Source: JAHEEL01 sp963836085
GTDB taxonomy: Bacteria; Actinomycetota; Acidimicrobiia; Spongiisociales; UBA5794
Direction of reading: 5' to 3'
Assembly (NCBI GenBank): GCA_963836085.1
Contig: CAWIHT010000008.1
Span: 186,001-250,000 of the forward strand
Length of the DNA stretch: 64,000 nucleotides
The notes below the pieces were generated by a model that saw only the letters and a program-made list of their open reading frames with translations, was not told where the DNA came from and did no database searches. Position 1 is the first letter of the stretch. Each line of letters begins with the position of its first letter. This document shows, piece by piece, positions 1 to 8,419 of this stretch. The position numbers and the translations under genes are program-made.

Positions 1-27
1 CGCAAGGGCGTGCTGCGATGGGAGTAG
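1..27 (+). CDS. nuoA: NADH-quinone oxidoreductase subunit A, 3' end only
   Basis: The first 27 bases read RKGVLRWE then TAG, which resembles the C-terminal end of NuoA, a small membrane subunit of complex I. The stop lies inside the start of nuoB (10-base overlap), as expected for nuoA-nuoB translational coupling. Only eight residues are visible, so the identity rests on position and on the typical RKG...W ending. The gene continues upstream of the window. Confidence 0.6.
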   Translation, partial: RKGVLRWE

Positions 28-515
28 TGGAGAAGTTCGGCGGCATCAAGCCCGTCTCGTGGCTGCTCAACTGGTCACGCAAGTACTCTCTCTGGTACTT
101 CCAGTTCGGGCTCGCATGCTGTGCCATCGAGGTGATGGCTGTGTCGAGTCCGAGATACGACTTCATGCGCTTCGGCATCGTGCCACTTCCCGCCTCTCCG
201 CGCCAGGCTGACCTGATGGTCGTCGCGGGAACGGTCACCGACAAGATGGCACCCGCTGTGAAGCGCCTCTACGAGCAGATGCCGGAACCCAAGTACATCA
301 TCTCGATGGGATCCTGCGCCAACACCGGAGGGCCCTACTGGGACTCGTACTCGGTGCTCAAGGGTGTCGACCAGGTGATGCCGGTCGATGTGTACGTCCC
401 GGGTTGCCCGCCCCGGCCCGAGGCGCTACTCGAGGGCATCGTCATGCTGCAAGAACAGATCACGAACGAAGACCCGCGCGAGGTATGGAGCAAGGTTGAT
501 GAACGACCAACCTGA
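18..515 (+). CDS. nuoB: NADH-quinone oxidoreductase subunit B
   Basis: This is the peripheral-arm subunit of complex I that carries cluster N2, the last iron-sulfur centre before quinone. It has 165 residues, normal for the family. The four cluster ligands are visible: the tandem pair C34-C35 in GLACCAIE, C100 in GSCANTGG and C130 in PGCPPRPE. It sits between nuoA and nuoC and overlaps both (10 and 17 bases), so it belongs to one tightly coupled operon. Nothing is missing from the protein. Confidence 0.97.
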   Translation: MGVVEKFGGIKPVSWLLNWSRKYSLWYFQFGLACCAIEVMAVSSPRYDFMRFGIVPLPASPRQADLMVVAGTVTDKMAPAVKRLYEQMPEPKYIISMGSCANTGGPYWDSYSVLKGVDQVMPVDVYVPGCPPRPEALLEGIVMLQEQITNEDPREVWSKVDERPT

Positions 516-1077
516 TTCCACCGACCCCCTCGACGCCTACGCCACCGGCCTCGCTGAGCGCCTGGGCGGGCGCGCCGTTGTCGAACACGACACCGTTCGC
601 ATCTACATCGACCGCAACGACTGGGTCGAGACCCTGCGGCGTGCCAGGGACGAGGAAGGCCTGTCGTTCTTCTCGTGGCTCGCCGGGATCGACTGGTCCA
701 AGGACGTCGAAGTCGGTGACACCGTCGAGGATCCCGACGACCTGGAAGAACGCTTCGAAGTGATGTGCCGGCTCTCATCGATCGCGAACGCCGACGGTGC
801 ACAATTCGTGGCCTCGCTGCCGAAGGACGACCCGGTCATCGACTCGCTCACGGACATCTTCGGTGGAGCCGAATGGCACGAGCGGGAAACGCATGACATG
901 TTCGGCATCGAGTTCGCCGACAACCCCAACTTGACGCCGATCTACCTGCCCGAGGGGTTCATCGGCCACCCGCTCCTCAAGTCCTACCCGCTGCTCGCCC
1001 GAGAAGTGAAGCCGTGGCCTGGCGACGTAGACGTGGAAGCTTTGCCGGTTGACGAGGATGAGGGGTCAGACGCGTGA
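499..1077 (+). CDS. nuoC: NADH-quinone oxidoreductase subunit C
   Basis: This is the 30-kDa peripheral subunit of complex I, 192 residues. The family signature is seen near residues 130-140 as ERETHDMFGIEF. I chose the ATG at 499, which overlaps the end of nuoB by 17 bases and gives MNDQPDST; in-frame sequence further upstream has no family similarity. NuoC and NuoD are separate genes here, not fused as in E. coli. A 139-base gap with repeats follows before nuoD. Confidence 0.96.
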   Translation: MNDQPDSTDPLDAYATGLAERLGGRAVVEHDTVRIYIDRNDWVETLRRARDEEGLSFFSWLAGIDWSKDVEVGDTVEDPDDLEERFEVMCRLSSIANADGAQFVASLPKDDPVIDSLTDIFGGAEWHERETHDMFGIEFADNPNLTPIYLPEGFIGHPLLKSYPLLAREVKPWPGDVDVEALPVDEDEGSDA

Positions 1078-1098
1078 GCTTCTTCATCCCAGGCGTTG

Positions 1099-1133
1099 GC
1101 TGCGAGCTGCGAGCTGCGAGCTGCGAGCCCGGA
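1099..1133. repeat. Heptamer tandem repeat between nuoC and nuoD
   Basis: Four perfect head-to-tail copies of GCTGCGA (1099-1126) are followed by a degenerate fifth (GCCCGGA). They fill the only sizeable gap in an otherwise overlapping operon. The unit belongs to a 7-bp-period family found in several other gaps of this window, usually as variants of CTGGnnn or its complement. Confidence 0.85.
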
Positions 1134-1172
1134 GCCCCCTCCGCTGCGCTCCGGCCTGGCGGCCGGTGCTCG

Positions 1173-1199
1173 CGCCTCCCCCACTTCGTGGGAGAGGCG
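1173..1199. other. Hairpin upstream of nuoD
   Basis: A 12-bp stem with one mismatch (1173-1184 against 1188-1199) closes a TTC loop, followed by the purine-rich ribosome-binding stretch of nuoD. The C-rich arm and TTCG-type loop resemble the double hairpin after the second tuf gene (37038-37085), so both may belong to one dispersed element. It may affect translation or stability inside the nuo mRNA. Confidence 0.6.
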
Positions 1200-1216
1200 A
1201 AGAAGGGGGGTCTCGT

Positions 1217-2407
1217 ATGACTTCTGAGTACGAGGCGCTCATGCATCGGTCTGAGGTTGCGGTCTCGGTTGAGCTGCAGACACAGGACATGACGCTCAAT
1301 ATCGGTCCGCAGCACCCGTCCACCCATGGCGTTCTACGCCTGGTTGCGAACGTGGACGGAGAACGGATCTCCAGTGTCGAGCCGGCGATCGGCTACATGC
1401 ACCGGGGATATGAGAAGCTCGCCGAGGTGCGCACCTACGCGCAGATGACCGCACTCGTCAACCGCATCGACTGGGTGTCCGGGTTTGCCAGCGAGGTCCC
1501 GTTCATCATCGGTGTCGAGAAGCTCACCGGCATCGAACCGACGCCCCGAGCCCAATGGATCAGGCTCATCCTCTCCGAACTGTTCCGGATCTCATCGCAT
1601 ATCGTGTTCACGTCCTCCTATCCCCTCGAGTTGGGCGGTGTGACGCCGCTGTTCCACGCACTGCGCGAACGCGAACGCGTTCTCGAACTCATCGAGGCGA
1701 TGACCGGCGGACGCTTCCACCCGAACTTCAATCGCGTCGGAGGCATCAAGCCGGCGGCCGGGGGAGGGAAGACCCAGAAACAGGTCTCGATGGACATCCC
1801 CGAAGGCTGGCTCGAGGACGTCAAGGCCGCGATGCAACGGGTGCTCAAGGCCACCGAAGACAGCGACACGCTCGTCACCGGCAACGAACTGATCAAGAAG
1901 CGAACGGTCGGCGTTGGCTGTATCCCAGGGGACAAGGCAATCGAGTACGGACTCTCGGGGCCGAACCTCCGGGCCTCCGGCGTCGCCTACGACCTGCGGA
2001 AGCACGAATTCAACCTGCCGTACGACGAGGTCGACTTCGATGTGATCACCGGCCAGGACGGCGACTGCTACGACCGCTACTGGGTCCGCCTCCAGGAGAT
2101 CCGCGAGTCGGTGAAGATCGTCCTTCAGGCCATCGACAAGATCCCGCCGGGACCGCTGCGGTCGAAGGCGCCCCGGGTCCTCAAGGTGCCCAAGGGGCAG
2201 GTCTACGTCCGCGGTGAGAACCCGAAGGGCGAGTTCGGTTACTACATCATCTCCGAAGGCGGTCAAAAGCCGTACCGGTTGAAGATCCGATCGACCTCGT
2301 TCTCGAACCTCTCGATCCTGCCGTGGGTCCTCAAGGGCGCCCTGATCCCCGACCTCGTCGCGATCATGGGCAGCCTCGACTTCGTGCTCGGAGATGTGGA
2401 TCGATGA
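1217..2407 (+). CDS. nuoD: NADH-quinone oxidoreductase subunit D
   Basis: This is the 49-kDa subunit of complex I, which forms the quinone-binding site with NuoB. It has 396 residues from the ATG at 1217. The N-terminal family motif GPQHPSTHGVLR is clear at about residues 32-43, and the C-terminus ends in the usual DFVLGDVDR. The G-rich run just before the start serves as ribosome-binding site; upstream in-frame sequence is repeat DNA and was excluded. The stop overlaps the nuoH start (ATGA). The next gene is nuoH, not nuoE. Confidence 0.97.
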   Translation: MTSEYEALMHRSEVAVSVELQTQDMTLNIGPQHPSTHGVLRLVANVDGERISSVEPAIGYMHRGYEKLAEVRTYAQMTALVNRIDWVSGFASEVPFIIGVEKLTGIEPTPRAQWIRLILSELFRISSHIVFTSSYPLELGGVTPLFHALRERERVLELIEAMTGGRFHPNFNRVGGIKPAAGGGKTQKQVSMDIPEGWLEDVKAAMQRVLKATEDSDTLVTGNELIKKRTVGVGCIPGDKAIEYGLSGPNLRASGVAYDLRKHEFNLPYDEVDFDVITGQDGDCYDRYWVRLQEIRESVKIVLQAIDKIPPGPLRSKAPRVLKVPKGQVYVRGENPKGEFGYYIISEGGQKPYRLKIRSTSFSNLSILPWVLKGALIPDLVAIMGSLDFVLGDVDR

Positions 2408-3423
2408 TCACCGGGTACTTCTGGGTTGATCTGCTCATCAAGGTCGTTCTCGTGCTTGCCGTCATGATCGGGTTGGCGCTGGTGGCGATCTATGCGGAGC
2501 TGAAGGTCATGGCCCACATGCAGAACCGGATCGGGCCCTACTACGCGGGTGGCCGCTGGGGATGGGCCCAGCCGTTCGCCGACGCCCTCAAGTTCATCCA
2601 GAAGGAGGACCTCGTCCCCGCGGGGGCCGATTCCTTGATCTTCAAGTCGGCGCCGTACATCGTCGTGGCTTCCACGGTGGCGACGTTTGTCGTGATCCCG
2701 TTCAGCCCCAGCCTCGTGGCGCGAAATCTCGACCTCGGTGTGTACTTCCTCCTCGCGATCTCCTCGCTCACCACCCTTGGCGTGCTCATGGCCGGATGGT
2801 CATCGGCGAACAAGTACTCGCTCATGGGTGGCCTGCGCGCCGGTGCGCAGCTCATCGCATACGAGCTTCCGCTGGTGCTGACGGTGGTCGCCGTGGTCGT
2901 TCAGGCGGGGACCATGTCACTCGTCGGTATCGTCGAGGCCCAGGCCGCACCGATTGAGATCGGTGGGATCTCGATCAGCCTCCCGTTCCTCCTCAAAGGG
3001 CAGATCGTCGGGTTCATCATCTTCGTCGTGGCAGCGGTCGCGGAACTCTCCCGCATCCCGTTCGATATGCCGATCGCCGAATCGGAACTCACGATGGGCT
3101 ACCTGACGGAGTACTCGTCGCTGCGATTCACGATGTTCTTCCTCGGCGAGTATGCCGCGATGATCTCGATGTCGGCGATCGCCGCCACGCTCTTCCTCGG
3201 CGGCTACTGGATGCCGTTCGTGCCTGACTCGGTGCTCACGTTCGTCGGGCCGTTCATCCTCGTCGCCAAGATCGCGATACTGGTGTTCTTCATGCTCTGG
3301 ATTCGCTCGACCTGGCCGCGTCTGCGTGAGGATCAACTCCAGGATCTTGCCTGGCGCTGGTTGATCCCGCTCTCGCTCGCCAACATTCTCGTGATCGCCT
3401 TCTTCAAGGTGGTGGTGTTCTGA
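2404..3423 (+). CDS. nuoH: NADH-quinone oxidoreductase subunit H
   Basis: This membrane subunit of complex I connects the quinone pocket to the antiporter-like subunits. It has 339 residues with about eight hydrophobic segments. Conserved stretches include KVMAHMQNRIGP near residue 38 and SRIPFDMPIAESELTMGY near residue 215. It begins in a 4-base overlap with nuoD and ends in a TGATG junction with nuoI. Its direct coupling to nuoD shows that nuoEFG are absent from this operon. Confidence 0.97.
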   Translation: MITGYFWVDLLIKVVLVLAVMIGLALVAIYAELKVMAHMQNRIGPYYAGGRWGWAQPFADALKFIQKEDLVPAGADSLIFKSAPYIVVASTVATFVVIPFSPSLVARNLDLGVYFLLAISSLTTLGVLMAGWSSANKYSLMGGLRAGAQLIAYELPLVLTVVAVVVQAGTMSLVGIVEAQAAPIEIGGISISLPFLLKGQIVGFIIFVVAAVAELSRIPFDMPIAESELTMGYLTEYSSLRFTMFFLGEYAAMISMSAIAATLFLGGYWMPFVPDSVLTFVGPFILVAKIAILVFFMLWIRSTWPRLREDQLQDLAWRWLIPLSLANILVIAFFKVVVF

Positions 3424-3911
3424 TGACGCAGCCAGAGAACAAGAGCGTCCGATTCCCCTTCACCGGTCTGTGGAAGGGCATGTGGTTCACGCTCAAGGAG
3501 CTGTTCAAGCCCGTACCGACCGTCATGTACCCGCAGGTCCAGGAGATCCCGGTGCCACGGGCGCGAGGCGTCATCGCTCTCGACCCTGAGGCCTGCACGG
3601 TCTGCATGCTGTGTTCCCGTGAGTGTCCCGACTGGTGCATCTATATCGAAGGTCACAAAGAGGCCCAACCACCCGCCAAGCCAGGAGGCCGGGCGAGAAC
3701 GAAGAACGAACTCGACCTGTTCGAGATCGACTACTCGCTCTGCATGTACTGCGGCATCTGCGTGGAGGTCTGCCCATTCGATGCGCTGTTCTGGAGCCCC
3801 GAGTACGAGTACAGCAGCCATGAGGTTGCCGACCTCATTCACGGAAAGACCCGCCTGAAAGACTGGCTCAAGACCGTTCCGGAGCCGCCGGCACTGGAGC
3901 CGCAAGAATGA
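3423..3911 (+). CDS. nuoI: NADH-quinone oxidoreductase subunit I, 2x[4Fe-4S] ferredoxin
   Basis: This ferredoxin-like subunit carries clusters N6a and N6b in the peripheral arm. It has 162 residues with two classic motifs: C58-C61-C64-C68 followed by P69, and C107-C110-C113-C117 followed by P118. It overlaps nuoH by one base and nuoJ by four. If the NADH module is truly missing, NuoI could be where electrons enter from ferredoxin, as in ferredoxin-dependent relatives of complex I (inference). Confidence 0.97.
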   Translation: MTQPENKSVRFPFTGLWKGMWFTLKELFKPVPTVMYPQVQEIPVPRARGVIALDPEACTVCMLCSRECPDWCIYIEGHKEAQPPAKPGGRARTKNELDLFEIDYSLCMYCGICVEVCPFDALFWSPEYEYSSHEVADLIHGKTRLKDWLKTVPEPPALEPQE

Positions 3912-4456
3912 CCGTCTCCTTCACCGACTGGATCACAGAGACGGCGAACTGGGTCTTCCTCCTGATCGCGATCCCGACGGTTGCCGCCGCCTTCTTCGTC
4001 GTGACGGCCAAGAACGTTGTGCGGGCGGTCCTTTCACTCGTGGTCACCCTGGCGGGAACCGCAGCGCTGTTCCTGATGCTTGGCGCGGAATTCGTTGGCT
4101 GGACCGTCGTCCTCGTCTACATCGGCGCCGTCGTGATCCTGTTCCTCATGGGGATCATGATCACCCAATCGCCGTTGACCAGGAGCACCAACCTCAGTCA
4201 GCCGATGTCGACCCGCACGCCGGCGATCCTCCTCTCGGTGGTCCTGTTCGGTGTCATCGCCTGGGCATCGATCGTCTCCTTCGGTGCCGAGGCCATCCCG
4301 CTCCCCGACGAGGCGACCAGGACGGCCTCGATCGGCGAGGCACTGTTCACGAACTGGGTCATCCCATTCGAGGCGGTGTCGTTCGTGCTGCTTGCGGCCC
4401 TCATCGGAGGCATCACGCTCGCACGCCGGGACCCATCCGAGGAGGGTGACGCATGA
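3908..4456 (+). CDS. nuoJ: NADH-quinone oxidoreductase subunit J
   Basis: This is a small membrane subunit of complex I, 182 residues, with five predicted transmembrane segments. The conserved LGAEFVGWTVVLVYIGAVV region includes the pi-bulge helix seen in NuoJ. It starts in an ATGA overlap with nuoI and ends in another with nuoK. Confidence 0.95.
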   Translation: MTVSFTDWITETANWVFLLIAIPTVAAAFFVVTAKNVVRAVLSLVVTLAGTAALFLMLGAEFVGWTVVLVYIGAVVILFLMGIMITQSPLTRSTNLSQPMSTRTPAILLSVVLFGVIAWASIVSFGAEAIPLPDEATRTASIGEALFTNWVIPFEAVSFVLLAALIGGITLARRDPSEEGDA

Positions 4457-4758
4457 CCATCGTGCAGTTCGTCCTCCTCGGCGCAGCGCTCTTCTCCCTC
4501 GGGCTCTATGGCGTGCTGACCCGCCGGAACGCGGTCCTCGTGCTCGCATCAGTCGAAGTCATGCTCGCTGCCGTCAACGTGAACCTCGTGGCGTTCGACG
4601 TATTCCTCGGCGACGCTTCGAGCACCGGCCAGGTGATGGCGCTGTTCATCATCGCCCTCGCTGCGGCCGAGGTTGGGATCGGTATCGCGATCGTGCTCAT
4701 GATCTTCCGGAACCGGCGCTCCGCGGACGTCGACGAGCTGGACACGATGAGGAACTGA
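4453..4758 (+). CDS. nuoK: NADH-quinone oxidoreductase subunit K
   Basis: This is a small MrpC-like membrane subunit of complex I, 101 residues and three transmembrane segments. Conserved acidic residues lie within helices at SVEVMLAAVN and AAAEVGIGIA, positions used for proton translocation in the family. It overlaps nuoJ by four bases and nuoL by one. Confidence 0.96.
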   Translation: MTIVQFVLLGAALFSLGLYGVLTRRNAVLVLASVEVMLAAVNVNLVAFDVFLGDASSTGQVMALFIIALAAAEVGIGIAIVLMIFRNRRSADVDELDTMRN

Positions 4759-6818
4759 TGATCGCCGCACTGACCCCATTCCTCGCCAGCTTCGCCTTCT
4801 TCTCCGAAGACGAAGTGCATGAAGTGCATGCCGGTGATGGTGGCTGGCTCGCTGAATGGTCGTGGCTCATCGTGGTCGTCCCACTCGTCATCACCTTCCT
4901 CATCGTCTTCTTCGGCAAGCGCTCACCCCTCAAGGGGTGGGGGATGGCCACCTTCGGCATGGCGTTCGTCGCTGTCTACGGCGCTGCCCTTGCCTGGGTG
5001 AACCTGCAAGAGGGCATCCTGTACGAGGGGGCCGTCGAGATCGGACAGATCGGCGCGTTCACCCTCGAGTGGGGCTGGGTCGTCGACGGGTTGTCGATCA
5101 TGATGTATTTCCTCGTTGGCGTCATCGGATTCCTCGTATTCACGTACGCCAACGGCTACATGAAGGGCGATATCCGGTACACCTGGTTCTTCTCGTCGTT
5201 CTCACTCTTCGCCGGCGGCATGCTCGTGCTCGTCTCGGCGCCGAACCTCATCCAGTTGATCGTGGGATGGGAACTCGTCGGCGTGTCGTCGTATCTCCTG
5301 ATCGCCCACTACTGGGAGGACTTCGAGAACGTCGACGCCGGCAACAAGGCATTCATGGTCAACAAGGTCGCAGACGCCGGGCTGTTCATCGGGGCGATCA
5401 TCATGGCCCTGTCGGCAGGATCGTTCCAGTTCTCAGAGATCTTCGAGTCGATGACCGGCGGGAACTCGACCCTCGCCCAGTTCGGATTCTGGGCCGGACT
5501 CGCGTTGTTCATCGGAGCGATGGGTAAGAGCGCCCAGTTCCCGTTCCACGTCTGGCTCCCCGATGCCATGGCCGGCCCGACACCGGTGTCGGCGCTCATG
5601 CACGCTGCGACCATGGTGACGGCCGGCATCTACCTCGTTGCTCGCCTGTTCCCGTTCTACCAACTTCCTGAGTACGGCGGCGGCGTCTCATGGATCATCA
5701 CCATCATCGGTGCGATCACGCTGTTGTTCATGGGGTTGCTCGCCCTCGTTCAGAACGACATCAAGAAGGTGCTGGCCTACTCCACCGTCAGCCAGTTGGG
5801 CTACATGATGGCGGCCATGGGAGTCGGGGCATACACCGCCGGGTTGTTCCATCTGTTCACGCACGCCTTCTTCAAGTCACTGCTCTTCCTCGGGGCCGGT
5901 TCGGTGATCCACGCGGTTCACTCGAACAACATGTCGGATATGGGTGGCCTCCGGAAGTATCTGCCGGCCACGTTCTGGACGTTCATGATCGGCACCGCTG
6001 CGCTGGTCGGCATCTTCCCGTTCGCCGGCTTCTGGTCGAAGGACGAGATCATCGCGTCGGCCTACTACAACGCAACCGAGGACCCGACGGCCGCTGCATG
6101 GTTCATGGTCGTGCTATCGATCGCGGGTGCGTTCATCACCGCCTTCTACATGGCCCGCGCTGTCTCACTGACCTTCTTCGGGAAGTACCAAGGACACGGA
6201 GAGCCGCACGAGTCTCCGAAGATCATGACCGTTCCGCTTGCAATCCTCGCGGCGTTCGCAGCGGTGACCGGCCTCCTCAACGTCCCCGGACTCACGCATG
6301 TATTCACGGACTGGGTGACGGTGCGGGCGTTCCCGATCGTCGAACACCACTTCGAGGCCCCAAGCTGGGGGCTGATCGCCATCGTGACTCCCGTGGTGCT
6401 CGTCGCCCTCGCGATCGGCTTCTCCCTTTACCGGCCGAAGGAGACTCAGGCCGAGCGGGACGAGTTCAGCATCCCGGTGCTCTATCCGCTCCTCGAGAAC
6501 AAGTACTACATCGACGACTTCTACATGGACGGCATCGTTCGGCCGACCATGGGCCCCCTCGCCGACGGGACGCTCTGGGTCGACCAGAACGTGGTCGACG
6601 CTGTTCCGAACTTGGTCGCAGGCGGGGCCAAACACACCGCGGACGCGGTGAACACCTTCGATCAGCGTGCGGTCGACGGTGTGTTCAACACGTTGAGTGC
6701 GAGTATCGGTGCCGCCGGCGGCCTCCTGCGCAAGACGTTCACCGGACGAGTCCAGCAGTACGCAGCAATCAGTTTTGCCGGTGTGGTCATCCTCGCCGTG
6801 CTGTTCATGATCTTCTGA
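4758..6818 (+). CDS. nuoL: NADH-quinone oxidoreductase subunit L
   Basis: This is the distal antiporter-like proton-pumping subunit of complex I, 686 residues. I chose the ATG at 4758, in a TGATG junction with nuoK; in-frame sequence upstream overlaps nuoJ/K and is not part of the protein. Typical stretches are GWELVGVSSYLLI, FPFHVWLPDAMAGPTPVSAL and QNDIKKVLAYSTVSQLG, with the conserved Glu and Lys of the channel. The long C-terminal amphipathic helix region is present, with a final anchor helix at the end. Confidence 0.96.
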   Translation: MIAALTPFLASFAFFSEDEVHEVHAGDGGWLAEWSWLIVVVPLVITFLIVFFGKRSPLKGWGMATFGMAFVAVYGAALAWVNLQEGILYEGAVEIGQIGAFTLEWGWVVDGLSIMMYFLVGVIGFLVFTYANGYMKGDIRYTWFFSSFSLFAGGMLVLVSAPNLIQLIVGWELVGVSSYLLIAHYWEDFENVDAGNKAFMVNKVADAGLFIGAIIMALSAGSFQFSEIFESMTGGNSTLAQFGFWAGLALFIGAMGKSAQFPFHVWLPDAMAGPTPVSALMHAATMVTAGIYLVARLFPFYQLPEYGGGVSWIITIIGAITLLFMGLLALVQNDIKKVLAYSTVSQLGYMMAAMGVGAYTAGLFHLFTHAFFKSLLFLGAGSVIHAVHSNNMSDMGGLRKYLPATFWTFMIGTAALVGIFPFAGFWSKDEIIASAYYNATEDPTAAAWFMVVLSIAGAFITAFYMARAVSLTFFGKYQGHGEPHESPKIMTVPLAILAAFAAVTGLLNVPGLTHVFTDWVTVRAFPIVEHHFEAPSWGLIAIVTPVVLVALAIGFSLYRPKETQAERDEFSIPVLYPLLENKYYIDDFYMDGIVRPTMGPLADGTLWVDQNVVDAVPNLVAGGAKHTADAVNTFDQRAVDGVFNTLSASIGAAGGLLRKTFTGRVQQYAAISFAGVVILAVLFMIF

Positions 6819-6834
6819 TAGGAGGAGCAACGAA

Positions 6835-8415
6835 ATGGAGTGGTTCGACAGCGGCTGGGGTCTGAGCCTCATTGTCTTCCTGCCGCTGGTTGGCGCGTTG
6901 ATCCTGGCAGCGATCCCGCGTTCGGCCGAAGCAGGAATGAAATGGGTGGCCCTCGTAACGGCGCTCGGAACCTTCGCGCTCGCCATCCTCCTTGCGGTGC
7001 GATTTGACTACGGCGCCGCGGCACAGATGCAGTTCGGCACCGATCTGCCGTGGATCGAAGCGATCAACGCCCGATTCCACATCGGTATCGACGGAATCTC
7101 GCTGCCGCTGGTGGTGCTCTCCACGTTCATCACGACCCTCGTGGTGGTCTACTCGTGGAACCACTGGCCGGAACCGCACAACCCGAAGCTGCTGCTGATC
7201 CTCACGATGATCCTGGCAACGGGCATGACCGGGACATTCGTCGCCCTTGACCTCGTTCTGTTCTTCGTGTTTTTCGAGGTGGTCCTGCTCCCGATGTACT
7301 TCATGATCGGGATCTGGGGTGACACCAGCATGCGGGTCGTGCCGGTGGTGCATTGGGAGATCGAATTGCGGCTCTACGCGTCGATCAAGTTCTTCCTCTT
7401 CACGCTGTTCGGCTCGGCGTTCATGCTGCTCGGCTTCCTGGCGCTGTACTTCAAGTCTGGCGATGTGGGGGCACGAACGTTCGACATTCTTGAACTCTCG
7501 TCCCTCGGCCAGGCCGGCCTGTTCGCCGGGTCGTTCGCCTTCTGGGTCTTCGCCGCGATGTTTGTTGGATTCGCCGTCAAGGTGCCGATGTGGCCACTCC
7601 ACACGTGGCTTCCCGACGCCCATACCGCAGCACCCACGATCGGCTCGGTCATCCTGGCCGCCATCCTCCTGAAGCTCGGCACGTACGGCTTCATCCGGAT
7701 CTCGATCCCGATCCTGCCGGAGGAGGCCAAGAACTGGGCGTGGTTCATCGGGGTCCTCGCGGTGATCGGCATCATCTACGGGTCGCTGGCGTGTCTTGCT
7801 CAGAACGACATGAAGCGACTCATCGCCTACTCGTCGGTCGGCCACATGGGCTTCGTCATGCTCGGCGTCGCGACGCTGAACGAGATCGGGATCAACGCGG
7901 CGATCATCGGCATGGTCGCCCACGGTCTGATCACCGGCTTGCTGTTCTTCATCGCCGGTTCGATGGCCCATCGATACCACACGCGGGACATGACTCGCCT
8001 CGGTGGCCAGATGATGCTGATGCCGAAGATGGGTGTCCTGCTCGGCTTCGCAGCGATGGCGTCGCTCGGCCTGCCGGCCCTCGCAGGGTTCTGGGGTGAG
8101 TTCATGTCGCTTCTCGCTGCGTTCAATCCGCTGCCCGGATTGAGCGTCGGACTGTTCCGCACGCTCATGGTGATCGCAGCCGTTGGGACGGTGCTGACCG
8201 CCGGGTACATGCTGTGGATGCTGCGCAGTGTCGACTTCGGTGAGCCTGCCCCCGAGTGGGCGGACCATGATTTCCACGACGTGGACACGTACGAGTGGCT
8301 GGCTTGGGCGCCGCTCGTGGTGATGACGATTGCCATCGGTGTCTACCCGGCGATCGTCTTCGGCGCCACGAACGATGCCGTCATCAATCTGGTCGCAAAG
8401 GCCTTCGGAGGCTGA
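6835..8415 (+). CDS. nuoM: NADH-quinone oxidoreductase subunit M
   Basis: This is an antiporter-like membrane subunit of complex I, 526 residues with about 14 hydrophobic segments. Recognisable blocks are FFEVVLLPMYFMIGIWG, VPMWPLHTWLPDAHTAAPT and QNDMKRLIAYSSVGHMG. A clear GGAGGA ribosome-binding site lies 8-9 nt before the ATG. There is a 16-base gap after nuoL, the first non-overlapping junction since nuoD. Confidence 0.96.
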   Translation: MEWFDSGWGLSLIVFLPLVGALILAAIPRSAEAGMKWVALVTALGTFALAILLAVRFDYGAAAQMQFGTDLPWIEAINARFHIGIDGISLPLVVLSTFITTLVVVYSWNHWPEPHNPKLLLILTMILATGMTGTFVALDLVLFFVFFEVVLLPMYFMIGIWGDTSMRVVPVVHWEIELRLYASIKFFLFTLFGSAFMLLGFLALYFKSGDVGARTFDILELSSLGQAGLFAGSFAFWVFAAMFVGFAVKVPMWPLHTWLPDAHTAAPTIGSVILAAILLKLGTYGFIRISIPILPEEAKNWAWFIGVLAVIGIIYGSLACLAQNDMKRLIAYSSVGHMGFVMLGVATLNEIGINAAIIGMVAHGLITGLLFFIAGSMAHRYHTRDMTRLGGQMMLMPKMGVLLGFAAMASLGLPALAGFWGEFMSLLAAFNPLPGLSVGLFRTLMVIAAVGTVLTAGYMLWMLRSVDFGEPAPEWADHDFHDVDTYEWLAWAPLVVMTIAIGVYPAIVFGATNDAVINLVAKAFGG

Positions 8416-8419
8416 TGAC

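Noticed and set aside
6805..8277. 490-codon minus-strand frame across nuoM
   Set aside because: Extremely rich in Arg, His, Glu and Asp; a typical antisense artefact of a membrane-protein gene.
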